DNA of 64,000 nucleotides. Origin: Anisodus tanguticus. Taxonomy: Eukaryota > Streptophyta > Magnoliopsida > Solanales > Solanaceae. The notes under the pieces are model-generated. The model did no database searches. It was given only the letters and a program-made list of their open reading frames with translations, and had not been told where the DNA came from. The translations under genes were made by a program, and so were the position numbers. The stretch lies in the NCBI GenBank assembly GCA_034509755.1, contig CM067557.1, positions 11,818,001 through 11,882,000 on the forward strand, in the 5' to 3' direction. Of this stretch, positions 10,901-23,505 are shown one piece after another; position 1 is the first letter of the stretch, and the number at the start of each line of letters is the position of its first letter.

Positions 10901-13900
10901 CAACTACAATTTGGATCAAGCAACCCGTGCTCGTCACCCAATTGGAGCTAAAAAGTGAAAGAGAAGTTCTCTTGCAATAGTGAACATATAGTCTTATTTT
11001 TCATAACATAGTCTTGCCATCATAAAATAAGAATTAATGCATTCCAAGTGGTGGTGTTTTTTGCTCAGTGTAGTAAGTTCTAAACTGTATTTACATCCTA
11101 GGATAGATATAGTGGTCATCCTCATTTTCGCTACTGAAACAGTAAACATCGTAGAAGCTTCGATTAACAATATGCATATTGTTAAACATACTACTCTTCT
11201 TATCAAAAATAATAATAATAATAATAAAAGAAACACACTAGTCTTCTTTTTATTTGGTTTATTTTCAGCAGGTGACCACAATAACCGAGAGGTACCTCTC
11301 TGGCTTCCACGGTTCCACCACCTCTTCACCACTTCCTTTTTCGGCCAGAAACCAAACTACCAATTGCAAACAAAAAGAGAATAGCGACCACCAGAGCCAC
11401 TATTGCCAAAATTGCCGAAAACATCCACAACACCGCTATATATTTGTGGTTGATTTAGCCAACGAAGTGGTGATTATCGTGGAAGGTCGATTTAACTTGA
11501 CGAGATGGTGCTGATCTATGTTATGTGTGTGTATTTATTTGGTTGGTGTGGGTGGTGGTTATTAGCACCCTAGACAAGCCGCTCGGATGTGGCATGGCTG
11601 TGACAAGGAGTTGACATGTTGCTCTTTGTCAAAGGCCTATGCGGGTGTGTGAGGCAACATGACAGTGGTGTGTTTGTGCAAGGGAATGCCAAGATGCCTT
11701 CAGGAAGGCAAGGCACACATGGGCAGGCTTAACAAGCAATTTGGTAAGTGGGCAAGACCTAGGCGCTAAGGCAAGGGCACTTGGATCCAAGGCAATGTCA
11801 AAGATAACCTCTAGTGACAAAGGTTGTCGGGTACATGCGCAAACGAGTTGCCATGGGAGAGGGTTCCAAGGCTGGTCACTTGATGCCAAGGCAAGTTATG
11901 GCACGATAAAGGCATGGGCAAAACAAATTGGCAAGGTGATTTACCACAACATGCGACTTGGCATGTGTGAGGGGCATGCTGCGTGGGGTATGGCATTGGA
12001 TTGCTCAGACTCTTCAAAAATATCGACCGGTGCGTGTCGGACTCTCCAAAAGTAGTGCATTTTTGGAGAATCCGACATGAGTGCGGCAATGTGATAGCAG
12101 AAGGGTTAACTCCATTGCGGACTTAGAACATATAACATCCATGAGGGGCCGTCCCCGAACGCAAAAGATAGAAAAAGAGAATATCAAGATGCTTTAATGG
12201 GCTTCAATTAGTAATGAAAACATGTCTTACGATGGAAGAAAAGCTCCAACCCAAAGTAGATCTTCTGAAGTAGGGAATATCAAGATGCTTTAATGGGCTT
12301 CAATTAGTAATGAAAACATGTCTTATTAAGGAAGAAATGCTCTAGCTCAAAGTAGATCTTCTGGGAAAGTCTTACAACTATTTGGAGGCTCAAATTGAAG
12401 ACCAAGATGAGTTGGATTGTGGATCCAATGAAGGAACATGGGAACAAGTCTAGTAGCCCAAATTAGTGTTTTAGAAGCTTATTTAATGCTATGTTGATTG
12501 TCTTTAAAGCTTCATTGAACAAAGTGTTGGTAGTCTTCTATGCACCTAGGTAATTGCACCTTATTTACTTTAGTTTGACCACCTTTAAAGCTTATTGAAT
12601 AATATGTTGCGGCCCCTTCTAGGCTCCTATATGGAAGGGTTTTCTTCTTCATTGTAACTAAGTTTGATTAATATTAATATTATTAGCCTTGTGGCTTGTG
12701 GAGACCTTTGAGGTTCTCTTAAGGGTTTTGCCCTTTTTGTTCTACCTTGAACCATAACTCACCCGATCTATTGATTTGAACTCTAGAAATAAAAAAAATC
12801 TGGGAAAAAACATTATTGTAGCGTGAACAGTAACAAAAAAAGTAAAAAAAAGAATTAAAATTTGCTCAATGAATAATGCGTGAACCTTTTTTGGTATTAT
12901 TCACTTATTCTTGATAACAACACGGATACTGAAGACTTTAAATTAGAAGTTAGAAAGAGAGAATGGTTGATTCTTGAGAGAGAAGAACATAAGTTCAAGT
13001 ATTTAATACTTGAAATTTGTTTTAATTGCAAAAGGAGAAGTGAATCAATTAAGAAAAAGAAGAAAAGGAAGGAGGGAACTCAAATAAGGAGTCTTACCAT
13101 TAAAGAAATTCAAACTATGGTTCAAGGTAGAATAAAAAGGACAAAACCCTTCAGAGAACCTCAAAGGTCTCCACAAGGCTAATAATATTAATATTAATCA
13201 AACTTAGTTACAATGAAGAAGAAAGAAACCCCTTTATATAGGAGCCCAGAAGGGGGCTGCCAACACATTGTTCAATACGCTTTAAAGGTGGTCAAAGTAA
13301 AGTAAATAAGGTGCAATTTTCTAGGTGCATAGAAGACTACCAACCCTTTGTTCAGTGAAGCTTTAAAGACAGTCAATATAACATTAAATAAGCTTCTAGA
13401 AACACTATTTTGGGTTGCTAGACTTGTTCCTTCATTGGACAGATTTTTGATCCAACTCATCTTGGTCTTCAATTTGAGCCTTCAAATAGTTGAGACTTTT
13501 CCAGAAGATCTACTTTGGGCTGAAGCTTTTCTTCTATCATAAGGCATGTTTTCATTACTAATTACAACAACATACCTAGTGAAATCCCACAATGTGGGGT
13601 CTGGAAAGGGTAGAGTGTACGCAGACCTTACATCTACCTTAGTAGGTAGAGCGGTTGTTTCCAAGAGATCCTCGGCTCAGGACATGCAAAGCAGGAAAAA
13701 AAACAATCAGACTGTCAAAAATTTAACAATTTAAAGCAGTATGCAAATGTTGATAGCAAACACGAATACGTCATAGCGCATCCTGAAAAAGAAGGAAGCA
13801 GCAGTAACTAACGCAGATAAATCAAGTACATTAAAGAATGCATAGCAGAAGAAATACAACTACAGAAGACTATAAAGCAATACTACGTCTATTCGTATGA

Positions 13901-16900
13901 TATGCTAAGCAGACCTACAGTAATAACACTACAACTACCCGTCTGTAAGCGCAAGTAGGACTACGCTCGACTATCTACTACCCATTTACCCTAATATGTG
14001 TCCTCCACAACCCTCTATCTAAGGTCATGTCCTCATTAAGTTGCGTCTGCTCCATATCCCGTCTAATCACCTCTCCCAATATTTCTTCGGTCTACCTCTA
14101 CCCTTCCTGAACTCGTCCATAGCCAACCTCTCACACCTCCGCACTGGGCATTTGTGTCTCTCCTTCCGCACATGTCCAAACCATCTCAACCTCGCTTCCC
14201 GCATCTTATCCTTCACTGAGGCCACTCCCACTCTGTCCCGGATATCATCATTTCTAATCCTATCCCTCCTTATATGCCCACACATCCATCTCAACATTCT
14301 CATCTCCGCCACTCTCATCCTTTGGGTGTGCGACGTTTGACTGGCCAACACTCCGCCCATACAACATAGTCAGTCTAACCACCACCTTATAAAACTTGCC
14401 TTTTAGTTTTGGTGGCACTTTTTTGTCGCACAACACTCCAGATGCAAGTCTCCATTTCATCCACCCTGTCCCAATACGATGTGTGACATCGTCATCAATC
14501 TCTCCATTATCTTGAATAATAGACCCGAGGTACTTGAAGCTTTCTTTCTTCGGAATGACCTGAGTCTCAAGCATCATCTCCACGCCTGTCTCATGGTCGC
14601 TCCCGTTGCTGAACTTACACTCCAAGTATTCTGTCTTGGTCCTACTCAACCTGAACCCTTTAGACTCCAGAGTCTGTCTCCAAACATTCAACTTAGTGTT
14701 CACCCTACTGCGAGTCTCATCAATCAGGACTATGTCGTCTGCAAATAACATACATCATGGACCTCCCTTGGATTTGTCGCGTCAGCCCATCCATCACCAA
14801 GACAAATAAGAATGGGCTAAGAGCTGATCCCTGGTGTAGCCCCATCATCACAGTAAAGTGCTCTGAGTCTCCTCCCACTGTCCGTACCCTAGTCTTGGCT
14901 CCATTATACATATCCTTGATCGTCCTAGTGTACACCACATGTACACCTTTAGCCTCCAAACATCTCCAAAAAACCTCCCTAGGGACTTTATCATATGCCT
15001 TCTCGAGGTCGATGAAAACCATATGTAAGTCTCTCTTTCTTTCCCTATACAGCTCCATCAATCTCCTAATAAGATGAATGTTTTCTGTAGTTGAACGCCC
15101 CTGCATGAATTCAAACTGGTTCTCGGAAATAGACATGCCTCTTCTCACCCTCATCTCCACGACCCCTCTTTCCCAAACTTTCATAGTGTGGCTCAGCAGC
15201 TTGATACCCCTATAGTTGTTGCAACTATGGATATCACATTTGTTCTTGTACAAAGGAATCATTGTACTCCACCTCCATTCTTCGGACATTCTCGTCGTCT
15301 TAAAAATGACGATCAACAACTCAATCAGCCACTCCAAGAATGCCCTGCCTGCGCTCTTCCAAAATTCAACTGGGATCTCATCAGGCCCGGTCGCTCGTCC
15401 CCCGCGCATCCTGCGAACAACACCCTCAACCTCCTCAATCTTAATTCTTCCACAGTATCCAAAATCCCGGTACTACCAAATTGCTCCAGATCTCCCAGCA
15501 CAATATCTCTATCTCCTTTTTCGTTCAAGAGTTTATGGAAGTAAGACCGCCTCTGCCTAATATACGCGTCCTCTAATTCCACGTATAGGCGTTCAAAATC
15601 CGTCGTGACCGCTAGTTTTGCCTCCTTCGTCGCCATCTTATATAGTTCCCTATTCGTCCACTTCTCCACCTCTTGCTTTCTACCAATTTCGCATACGCCA
15701 CTTTTCTTCGCATCCACCTTCTCTTGAACTTTATCATTCCACCACCAGTCCCCTCGATGCCCACCACGGCTACCCCGCGAGACCCCTAACAGTTCTCTAG
15801 CCACCTCCCGGATGCAACTTGACGTTTTGTCCCACATACTGGTCGTATCCCCACTACTTCCCCAAGCCGACTTGGCCGTGAACCTCTCCCCCATCTCCTT
15901 TGCACTAGCCATGGTCAAACTCCCCCATTTGATTCTCAACCTGTCATCCACAACCCTTCTCTTCTTCTCTATCTTGATCTCCAAATTCATCACCAAAAGC
16001 TTATGTCGGGTTGTAAGAAACTCCTTTAGAGTAACCTTACAGTCTTTACAAAGACCGTTGTCAACCTTCCTAAGGAGCAAAAAGTTTATCTGAGTCTTAG
16101 CCACCGAACAACGGGAAGTCATCAAGTGCTCCTCCTTCAGGAACCTCGAATTGTCTATCACTAACCCAAAAGCTCTAGCGAACTCTAAAAGTGAGACGTC
16201 TCCCCCATTTCTGTCCCCGAGGCCAAAGCTTCCATGCACGTCGTCGTAGCCCCCCGGAAGTGACCCGATATGTCCATTGAAATCCCTCACGCAAATAACT
16301 TCTCAGTGGGTGGTACTCTTGCCACAACCTTGTCCAAATCCTCCCAAAAGCGCATCTTCGCCTCCTCGGCCAAGCCCGCCTACGGCGCGTAAGCACTAAT
16401 AATGTTCATAGTGGACCCTTCAACTACCAACTTAATCGTCATCATCCTATCGTTGACCCTCCTAACCTCTACCACCTGGTCCCTTAGCTCGATGTCTACC
16501 AAAATGCCTACCCCATTCCTATATCCCGACCTACCCGAGAACCATAACTTATACCCGTCCACCTCCTTAGCCTTAGGTTCTACCCATTTGGTCTCCTGAA
16601 CACATCATATTAATCATTCTCTTCTTATGAATCTTAACTAGCTCTATGGACTTTCCTGTTAAAGTCCCAATGTTCGAAGACCCTATTCTCAGCCTAGCAT
16701 CTCCCCTACCCCGCTTACCCCCCTAACCCTCGCCCCCGTCCCCAATTGAGAACATGACCCTAGTCTACCATCGGTCGTCAAAGCCACTAAAGCAGCTATT
16801 TACCCTAAAACAAGCAAAAATTAATGCGAAACACACAAATCAATGCGGACAAACGCAAATTAACAAGAATCTAAGTGCAAGTCTAGCCACTACGAAAAAC

Positions 16901-19900
16901 TGATATAGCTAAGGAGAAGACTAGTAACGGCTGGAATGTAAAGTTAATATACAATACAACAAAGCATGCAAAATTTAACTACGAAGGTAAGGACAAAGAA
17001 TGAATACGGGCACCTGGAGGTACCAACTCCAGGTGAATCTAACCTGCTTGCTGCCAAAAATCATTGTTTAGCTGTGTAAATGTCCATTAAAGCATCATGA
17101 TATTTCCTATTCCAGAAGATTGATCTACTTTGTGCTGAAGCTTTCTTCCATCATAAGATATGTTTTCATTACTAATTGAAGTCCATTAAAGCATTTTGAT
17201 ATTTCCTTTTTCTATCTTATGCGTTCGGGGACGGTCCCTCATGGATGCTATCTATTCTAAGTCTGCAATGGAGTTAACCCTTCTTGGACGCTATTACAAT
17301 GGAAATGAAGAGTCTGCGCAACTTAGGTTGGCATGACAAAGCTATGATTAGGTGGCAAGGATTTGTGTCAGAATTGGCCTTAGGTATGCACATAAGCGCA
17401 TGGCACAATCATACGGTGCCGGTTGACAAACATGCCAGGTACATGTTAAAGTAGTTGGAGAATTATTTCTTGTTTCTCTCCAGGCGTGGCAATTTATTTG
17501 GCTAAGTGTTTGAATTAATTTTAATGTCCTATCAATTGGTGGATATCAACTGAATTAGGATAGGTTAACAAAGGTTTGACATGTGTTTTAGGCCAGGCTG
17601 CACGTTATATAAGCGCCAACAACACCTAAAGTCAGGGAGAGAAGGAAAAAATATGTATTAAGCTTATAGGTGGCCAGTGGGCCGGGATCGGGTCAGTCGG
17701 TCGGGGCGGGACGGGGGAGAGGGGGGATCGGGACCGGCCGGATTCGCCGCCGTCCCGTCCCATTTCCGATCACGTCGGAATCGGGTCGGGGTGGGATCGG
17801 GGCATTTTTTTTTTTTTTTTGCATTTAATTTTAAAATAACATATATAAAAAACTCAATAATTAAACAAGAAGGTGCAATAAAAACATCTCAAAACTGTTT
17901 TTGTGCTTCTTATATTATTTAATAGATATGATTTTTTTGTAATACAAATACAATTGTCAAAATTGCAATTTTGTGGTGTTGTTCAAAAGTTGCAAATTAC
18001 ATAGTAAAATTGCAATTAAAAAAATTATATTTTGAAAAAAACCTGTTCTAGTTTCTTGATAATTTCATGTGGTTCTTCAGTTGGAATTGGTATTTGTTGG
18101 TCAAATTGCTCCACGTCGCTTCCACCACCTTCGGATAAGATTTCGTTGTAGTTTTCGTCTTCTTCTTCGTTGATCTCCGGTTGACCACACCTTCTCCGCT
18201 CCGCTCGTATCCAATCTCTGAATAATACTACAATCTTCAAGCTGTCTCCGGCTAATGAGTGTCTGTGCTCTCCTATTTGATATCTGCTGGCAGAAAAAGC
18301 GCTTTCAGACGCCGTTGATGACGCTTAAATGTTCAAAACATCTCGGGCCATCATTGAAAGTGTCGGTAAGGTCTTCTCATTCCCCCTCCAATATTTCAGC
18401 AAGTCTTTACGTCATTCTTCATTGAGAACTGCTTGGTACGGTACAAAACCCTATAAAACAAAAACATCAAACTCGCTAATTTGGTTAGTAGCGGTACGGC
18501 CGCACATTCTATTTCTAAGGCTTTCAATACTAGCCGCAGAAACATGTCTTTTGTGAAGTTGTGTTGAAGAAGATGGTATGGAAGCCGGTAGGTTGCTAAC
18601 ACTTTCTTGTTGGCAAAACCTATATACTTTTTTGCATTCGCCTTCTACGCTAGACAACACTTCTTCTTTAGTTTGTTCAATATGTGGTGGATGATTTGGA
18701 TTTTTGGGACTTGGAGGTGGTAGTACTGCTATACAATCGTAAATAGTTTCAATAAGTGATTTAGTACCGTCTATTTTAATAGTCGGATTTAATACAACAC
18801 CAATAATATAAATAGTGGAAATAGGAATAAATTATTTTTTTATTTTGATAAATATTTTTTTAATAGCTGCCTTATAAGCTGGTTTATCCATATATTCATT
18901 AAGCAGTAAAAATATTAGAGCTATATAAAACAACATAGATGAAATAGTAGGATAATATATACCGGAAAATTCTTTTGTTGCTTGAAAAAATTTCTCTAAA
19001 AATACAATAAGTTCGAAAATTTTTCCCCAATCGCTATCTACAACCATATCAGTTGGATTTTGATTATGAGAGTTAAAAAATAAAGTTATAGGTTTTCTAT
19101 AGTCATAAGCAACAAGTAGTTGCTCGTATAAAGAATTCCACATAGTGAGTCCTTCTTCTGGAATTTTTCTATAAGGTAGTTGGTAATCGTGACATATTTT
19201 TTTATATTCTTTTCTTCGTTGTATTCTATTATTTTTAAAAATAAAGTTTATAGCAAATTGTATTTTACTAAGAATGTCTTCAAAAAGTGACAGACCATCC
19301 TTTACACCCAAGTTATATATATGGCACGCACATTTTATATGAAAATGATCTGAAAAAGATGGAGTTAAACTATTTTTTAAAATTGTAATAGCATAATTGT
19401 TAGAAGAAGCGTTATTTAATGTAATAGTTATAATTTTATCAGTTATTCCGTAATAATCGCACACTTGATAAATATTTTCTGCAATAAAAGTATCAGTGTG
19501 CCTATCATCTATATCTTTATACGCTAAGATACGTTTTTGCATAGACCATTTATAATCTATCCAATGACAGATTACCGTTAAATAATCATGGTTGTTATTA
19601 CTACGTCCTATATCAGAAGTGATAGCCACTTTGCCATTAAAATGATGTAATGAATAACGTAAATACTGTTGATATTCATATGCAAATTTAAATACATCTC
19701 TCTTAACAATTTATCTAGGAAAATCGTTAGAAGCAGAATTATACATATCTCTAATGTAATGAATAAAATCGGGAGATGAAAGAAATGAAAAAGGCAAACC
19801 CTCCACAACAACTAATTTTGCTATTGCTTCCCTATCTCTATGTTTATTGTAATTAGGGCCTACAATTCCCCCGTCGTGGGGTTAATTTGACTATGTACTT

Positions 19901-22900
19901 GGTATGGACAGTATGTGAACCTTGTCCCGATGGAGTGTGCGTTTGTGCACCCGATTTTGAAGCCTCGTATTGGGCATACCTAGTTGGATGAGCCCTTGCT
20001 ACGTGTCTTATCAAACCCCCCGTCTCACCGTTACCTTTTCCATTTTCATGTTTTAAATTTTAAAACATCTTTATAAATTTTACATCTAGCTACTTGATTC
20101 TCTACGTCCCTATCAAAAAATGTCCATGCATCTGATTTTAATGGTCGTTTTGCTGGACCTCGTCTTATACTAGGGGGAATAGGAGGCATTTCAGTTGAAG
20201 GTGCACTAGTGGGTGTGTTGTCATCTACATTAGTGGGTGTATCATCTAGATTATTGTCTAAATTAAAGTCTTCTTGAGTTTCAGAAAATAGCTCCTCGTC
20301 TAAATCTAATGGTATTGTAGGAAAATGTTCAGTATCAACAAAATCATCATGTGTAGGAATATGATTCTGTCTAGAAATAGGATGACTAGAAGAAGTACCC
20401 TTGCCCTTGTTGCCCCTACTAGAAGCAGCTTGACCCCTACCCGTAAGCATATGTTTAAATCCTTCTATTATAAATTTATAATTATACTAATAAATAATTA
20501 AAGTAAATAAAATTAAGTGCGTTAAATAAAATAAATAGACTATAATAATTTAATGACGGAACGAATGTACCAAACGCCGACGTAACGTCAACGTGTAATC
20601 GAGAGGTTGAAAATTGAAACTTTGCTCGATGGAAGATCCTCAAGCTAGTTGCCAACTTCACTCCCAAATGAATAAATAAAATTCAATATTTAGTAGACAA
20701 TGTAGACTTGTAGAGAGATAGATTAAGAGATTAGAGAGATTGTCGGAAGATTTGTGAGAAAGATGAAGAGAAATTGGGCTAAAGTGTAAATATAATAACT
20801 TATGAGTTAAAAATAAATATTAAGGGGGTTGGGGGAGGGGGAGGCCAAAAATAACCGTTGCACAACGACCAAAATGTAAAATGGCCGTTGGTGCAACGAC
20901 TATTTGTGCAAAGGGGGGTTTCGGGAAGGATCGGGGTCGGGACCGGGCCTGGCGGGATTGGGGCAGGCCGGGACGAGACCATGTCCCGTCCCGGTTCAAG
21001 TCTCGATACCGCATTTTTTTTTTTAAAAAAGTCGGGTTCTAGGCGTGATCGGGGCGGGACTGGACCGACCCGGCCCACTGGCCAGCCATAATTAAGCTTA
21101 ATAGATCACCCTAGTTTATGAACTAAAGTATTTGATTAAACTGTCAAGCGGATTTGTTCTATTCATGCAGTTAAATTGGACGAAGAAAACTTGCCTAATA
21201 GTGACCTAATTACAACAACAATATACCCAGTGTGATCCCACAAGTGGGGTCTGGAGAGGGTAGGATGTTCGTAGACCTTACCCCTACCTTTGTGAGATAG
21301 ATAGGTCGTTTTCGGTAGACCCTCGGCTCAAAAGAAAGTAACTGACGCAGGATTAAAAGAAAAGAGAGATCAAAATAGCAAGATGCAAACAAATGTGGAA
21401 ATAAATAGTAATACACATCGTGGAATAAGAAACTACACGATAACTGGATACTACTATTGAAAGGAAAAGAGGGGAGGAGGAGACTAGCCCGCCCTCTTCC
21501 ACATAGAGTGCGACAACACTTAGCTACCTTTCTACCCTAATTCTCGACCTCCATATTTTCCTATCTAGGGTCATGTCCTCAGTCAGCTGAAGTTGCCTGT
21601 CTAATCACCTCCCCCAGTTCTTCTTCGGCTTATCTCTACCTCTCTTAATTCCTGCTACAACCAACATCCCGCACCTCCTTACTGACGCATCCTCGCACCT
21701 CCTCTTCACATGCCCGAGACATCTTAGTCTCGCTTTCTCATTTTGTTTGCAATTGATATCATTCCCACCTTGTCTCGTATAACTTCATTCCTAATCATAT
21801 CTTTCCGAGTATGCTCACACATCCATCTAAGCATCTGTATCTCTGCTACTTTCATCTTCTGAATTGATTCACAGAATTACCTGATATCTGCCGATGCGAG
21901 GTAGCAGGTATCCAGTGGAATAGTCTAGGTGCATGCACCGTCATAAAAAAAGAAGAGATAGTCATTACAAACTATTACCAGTTGATAAAACACTATTTGA
22001 GCTGGTATGTAGCGTATACCGTTATTAATCAAAGTGTACTTGCTTTATGAGGCACTGATCACATTCTTAAAAGGTTTACTTGTTTGATTAGAAATTGCTC
22101 TAAAATCTAGTATCACTGCATCTCATTTTTTATGGTGCAACAGGCCTGTAGGATTAACTCTCAATGTTTTGGTTCTAAGTTATTCCATCCGTTCCAATTT
22201 ATGTGAACCGATTTCCTTTAAAGTTAGTTTAAAAAGAATGATCCCTTTCTAAATTTGGAAACAATTTAATTAAGCTTTCTATTTTACCCTTGATAAAAAG
22301 TTTTTACAGCCACACATATGTTATGGCATGTTTGGGACTATAAGTTTCAAAAGTCTTTCTTTGTTGAACTCTATGGCCCAGTCAAATAAGTTCACATAAA
22401 TTGAAACGGAGGAAGTATTGCAGAAAACACAAACTAATAAATTTTATGGTTGACGGTCTATTGATAAGAATCTATTCATTTTACCATCATTTGATGCGTT
22501 TCAGTCTCGTTAAAGAAAGAAAGAAGTTTCAGTCTCGTTAAACTTTTGGGTTTTTGAGAACTGCAGCTGCTATAGTAGCTGCAGTAATTTTTCTTTCTGT
22601 TTATTTGTTACCTAAAGGTTAATGGTTAATTTAGAGTCTTATCCATATAATGATGCAGGTAATACTTACAGATGGTGACTTGTCAACTTTAGCAAACATG
22701 AAGCTCAACTTGGAATTAAATCAGCTGGCCACTGATATTTTAGGTCATACACAAAAAACCAACACGGTTAGTGGTCATTACTGTTTGTCTTTTTTGATCT
22801 TACTATTCTTAACTTCTTCCCGTCCTATTCTGTATTTATGAATGTAAGTTGCCTAGTTTGACAATCATAGCTTCTTTCAAGCCTGCATGGGTAGAACTGG

Positions 22901-23459
22901 TGGAGATTCGTGTACATGCTGTATTATTGACTATTACCAAAAAACATGTTGAGGCAGCACCTGTCGACCTGATTATTGAGCAGTAGAATCTTTCTAATTT
23001 TACAGTTAGGCGTAATTTATGCGCGTTGATGTCCTATAATGCTACAAACTCAATTTCTTCAACAGTCCAAGGCATTCGGTTTTTGGGTTCTCGAAGCAAC
23101 CTTCTTAAATACTTTTTATAACTATGGTTCGCAGGTCACTTTGCACACGTATTATCTTTTTCATCGTTACCTGCACGCTCCCACCAATGCAGGTACCATG
23201 TAACTTCACCCACTAAGGATTAGCTAGATTTGCCTCTCCTATAATTTGAACCTAGTCTGATCTTCCATGGTCTTCATTCCACCTTCATCGAGCATTATAT
23301 TGCACCTTTGGATATGTTCTCTAAGCAAATGGTTGATATCCAATCATGGAAGTCCAAATAGTTTTGGGAAATCATTCACCATTTAAGCTGAATCGATGAT
23401 ATAGGGGATGAAAACCTTTAATTAGTAATCTCCTTATCCAATTCTGCATGCAGCACAAA

Positions 23460-23505
<46 letters not shown>

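Larger units (their letters stand above)
12005..17330. mobile_element. long inverted-repeat (foldback-like) element, split by a LINE
   Basis: The left arm (about 12083-12758) and right arm (about 13113-13563 plus 17082-17298) are reverse complements over about 670 bases. Shared landmarks include gaacgcaaaagatagaaa, ttcattgtaactaagtttg and ttctaccttgaaccata. The spacer is about 355 bases. The left arm has an internal tandem duplication of about 106 bases (two copies of caattagtaatgaaaacatg at about 12210 and 12301) that the right arm also carries. A 70-base hairpin (gtcggactctccaaaa with its complement, about 12038-12076) appears inserted near the left outer end. No transposase or target duplication was recognised, so the class (foldback, MULE or inverted duplication) is open. 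Confidence 0.6.
10530..22658 (+). other. methyltransferase intron 7 (12.1 kb, GC-AG)
   Basis: The intron begins gcaagt and ends gatgcag. It contains an (AAT)n microsatellite (11207-11227), an inverted-repeat element (about 12005-17330) split by a LINE (13564-17081), a complete hAT element (17665-21090), a LINE 3' fragment (21212-21862) and a Stowaway MITE (22183-22415). 10530-11990 has no recognised feature; two long overlapping antisense frames near 11000-11380 look like chance. 17331-17664 and 22418-22650 are also featureless. Confidence 0.8.

Noticed and set aside
10994..11384. Two overlapping long frames on opposite strands
   Set aside because: Neither has a motif, codon pattern or splice context; overlapping antisense frames around an AAT microsatellite are most likely chance.
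14041..15800. Multiple + strand frames over the LINE
   Set aside because: They are the antisense of the LINE polyprotein, whose domains are clear on the minus strand.
17677..17922. Gly/Arg-rich frame at the left end of hAT copy 1
   Set aside because: Same cause: GC-rich subterminal repeat, not a gene.
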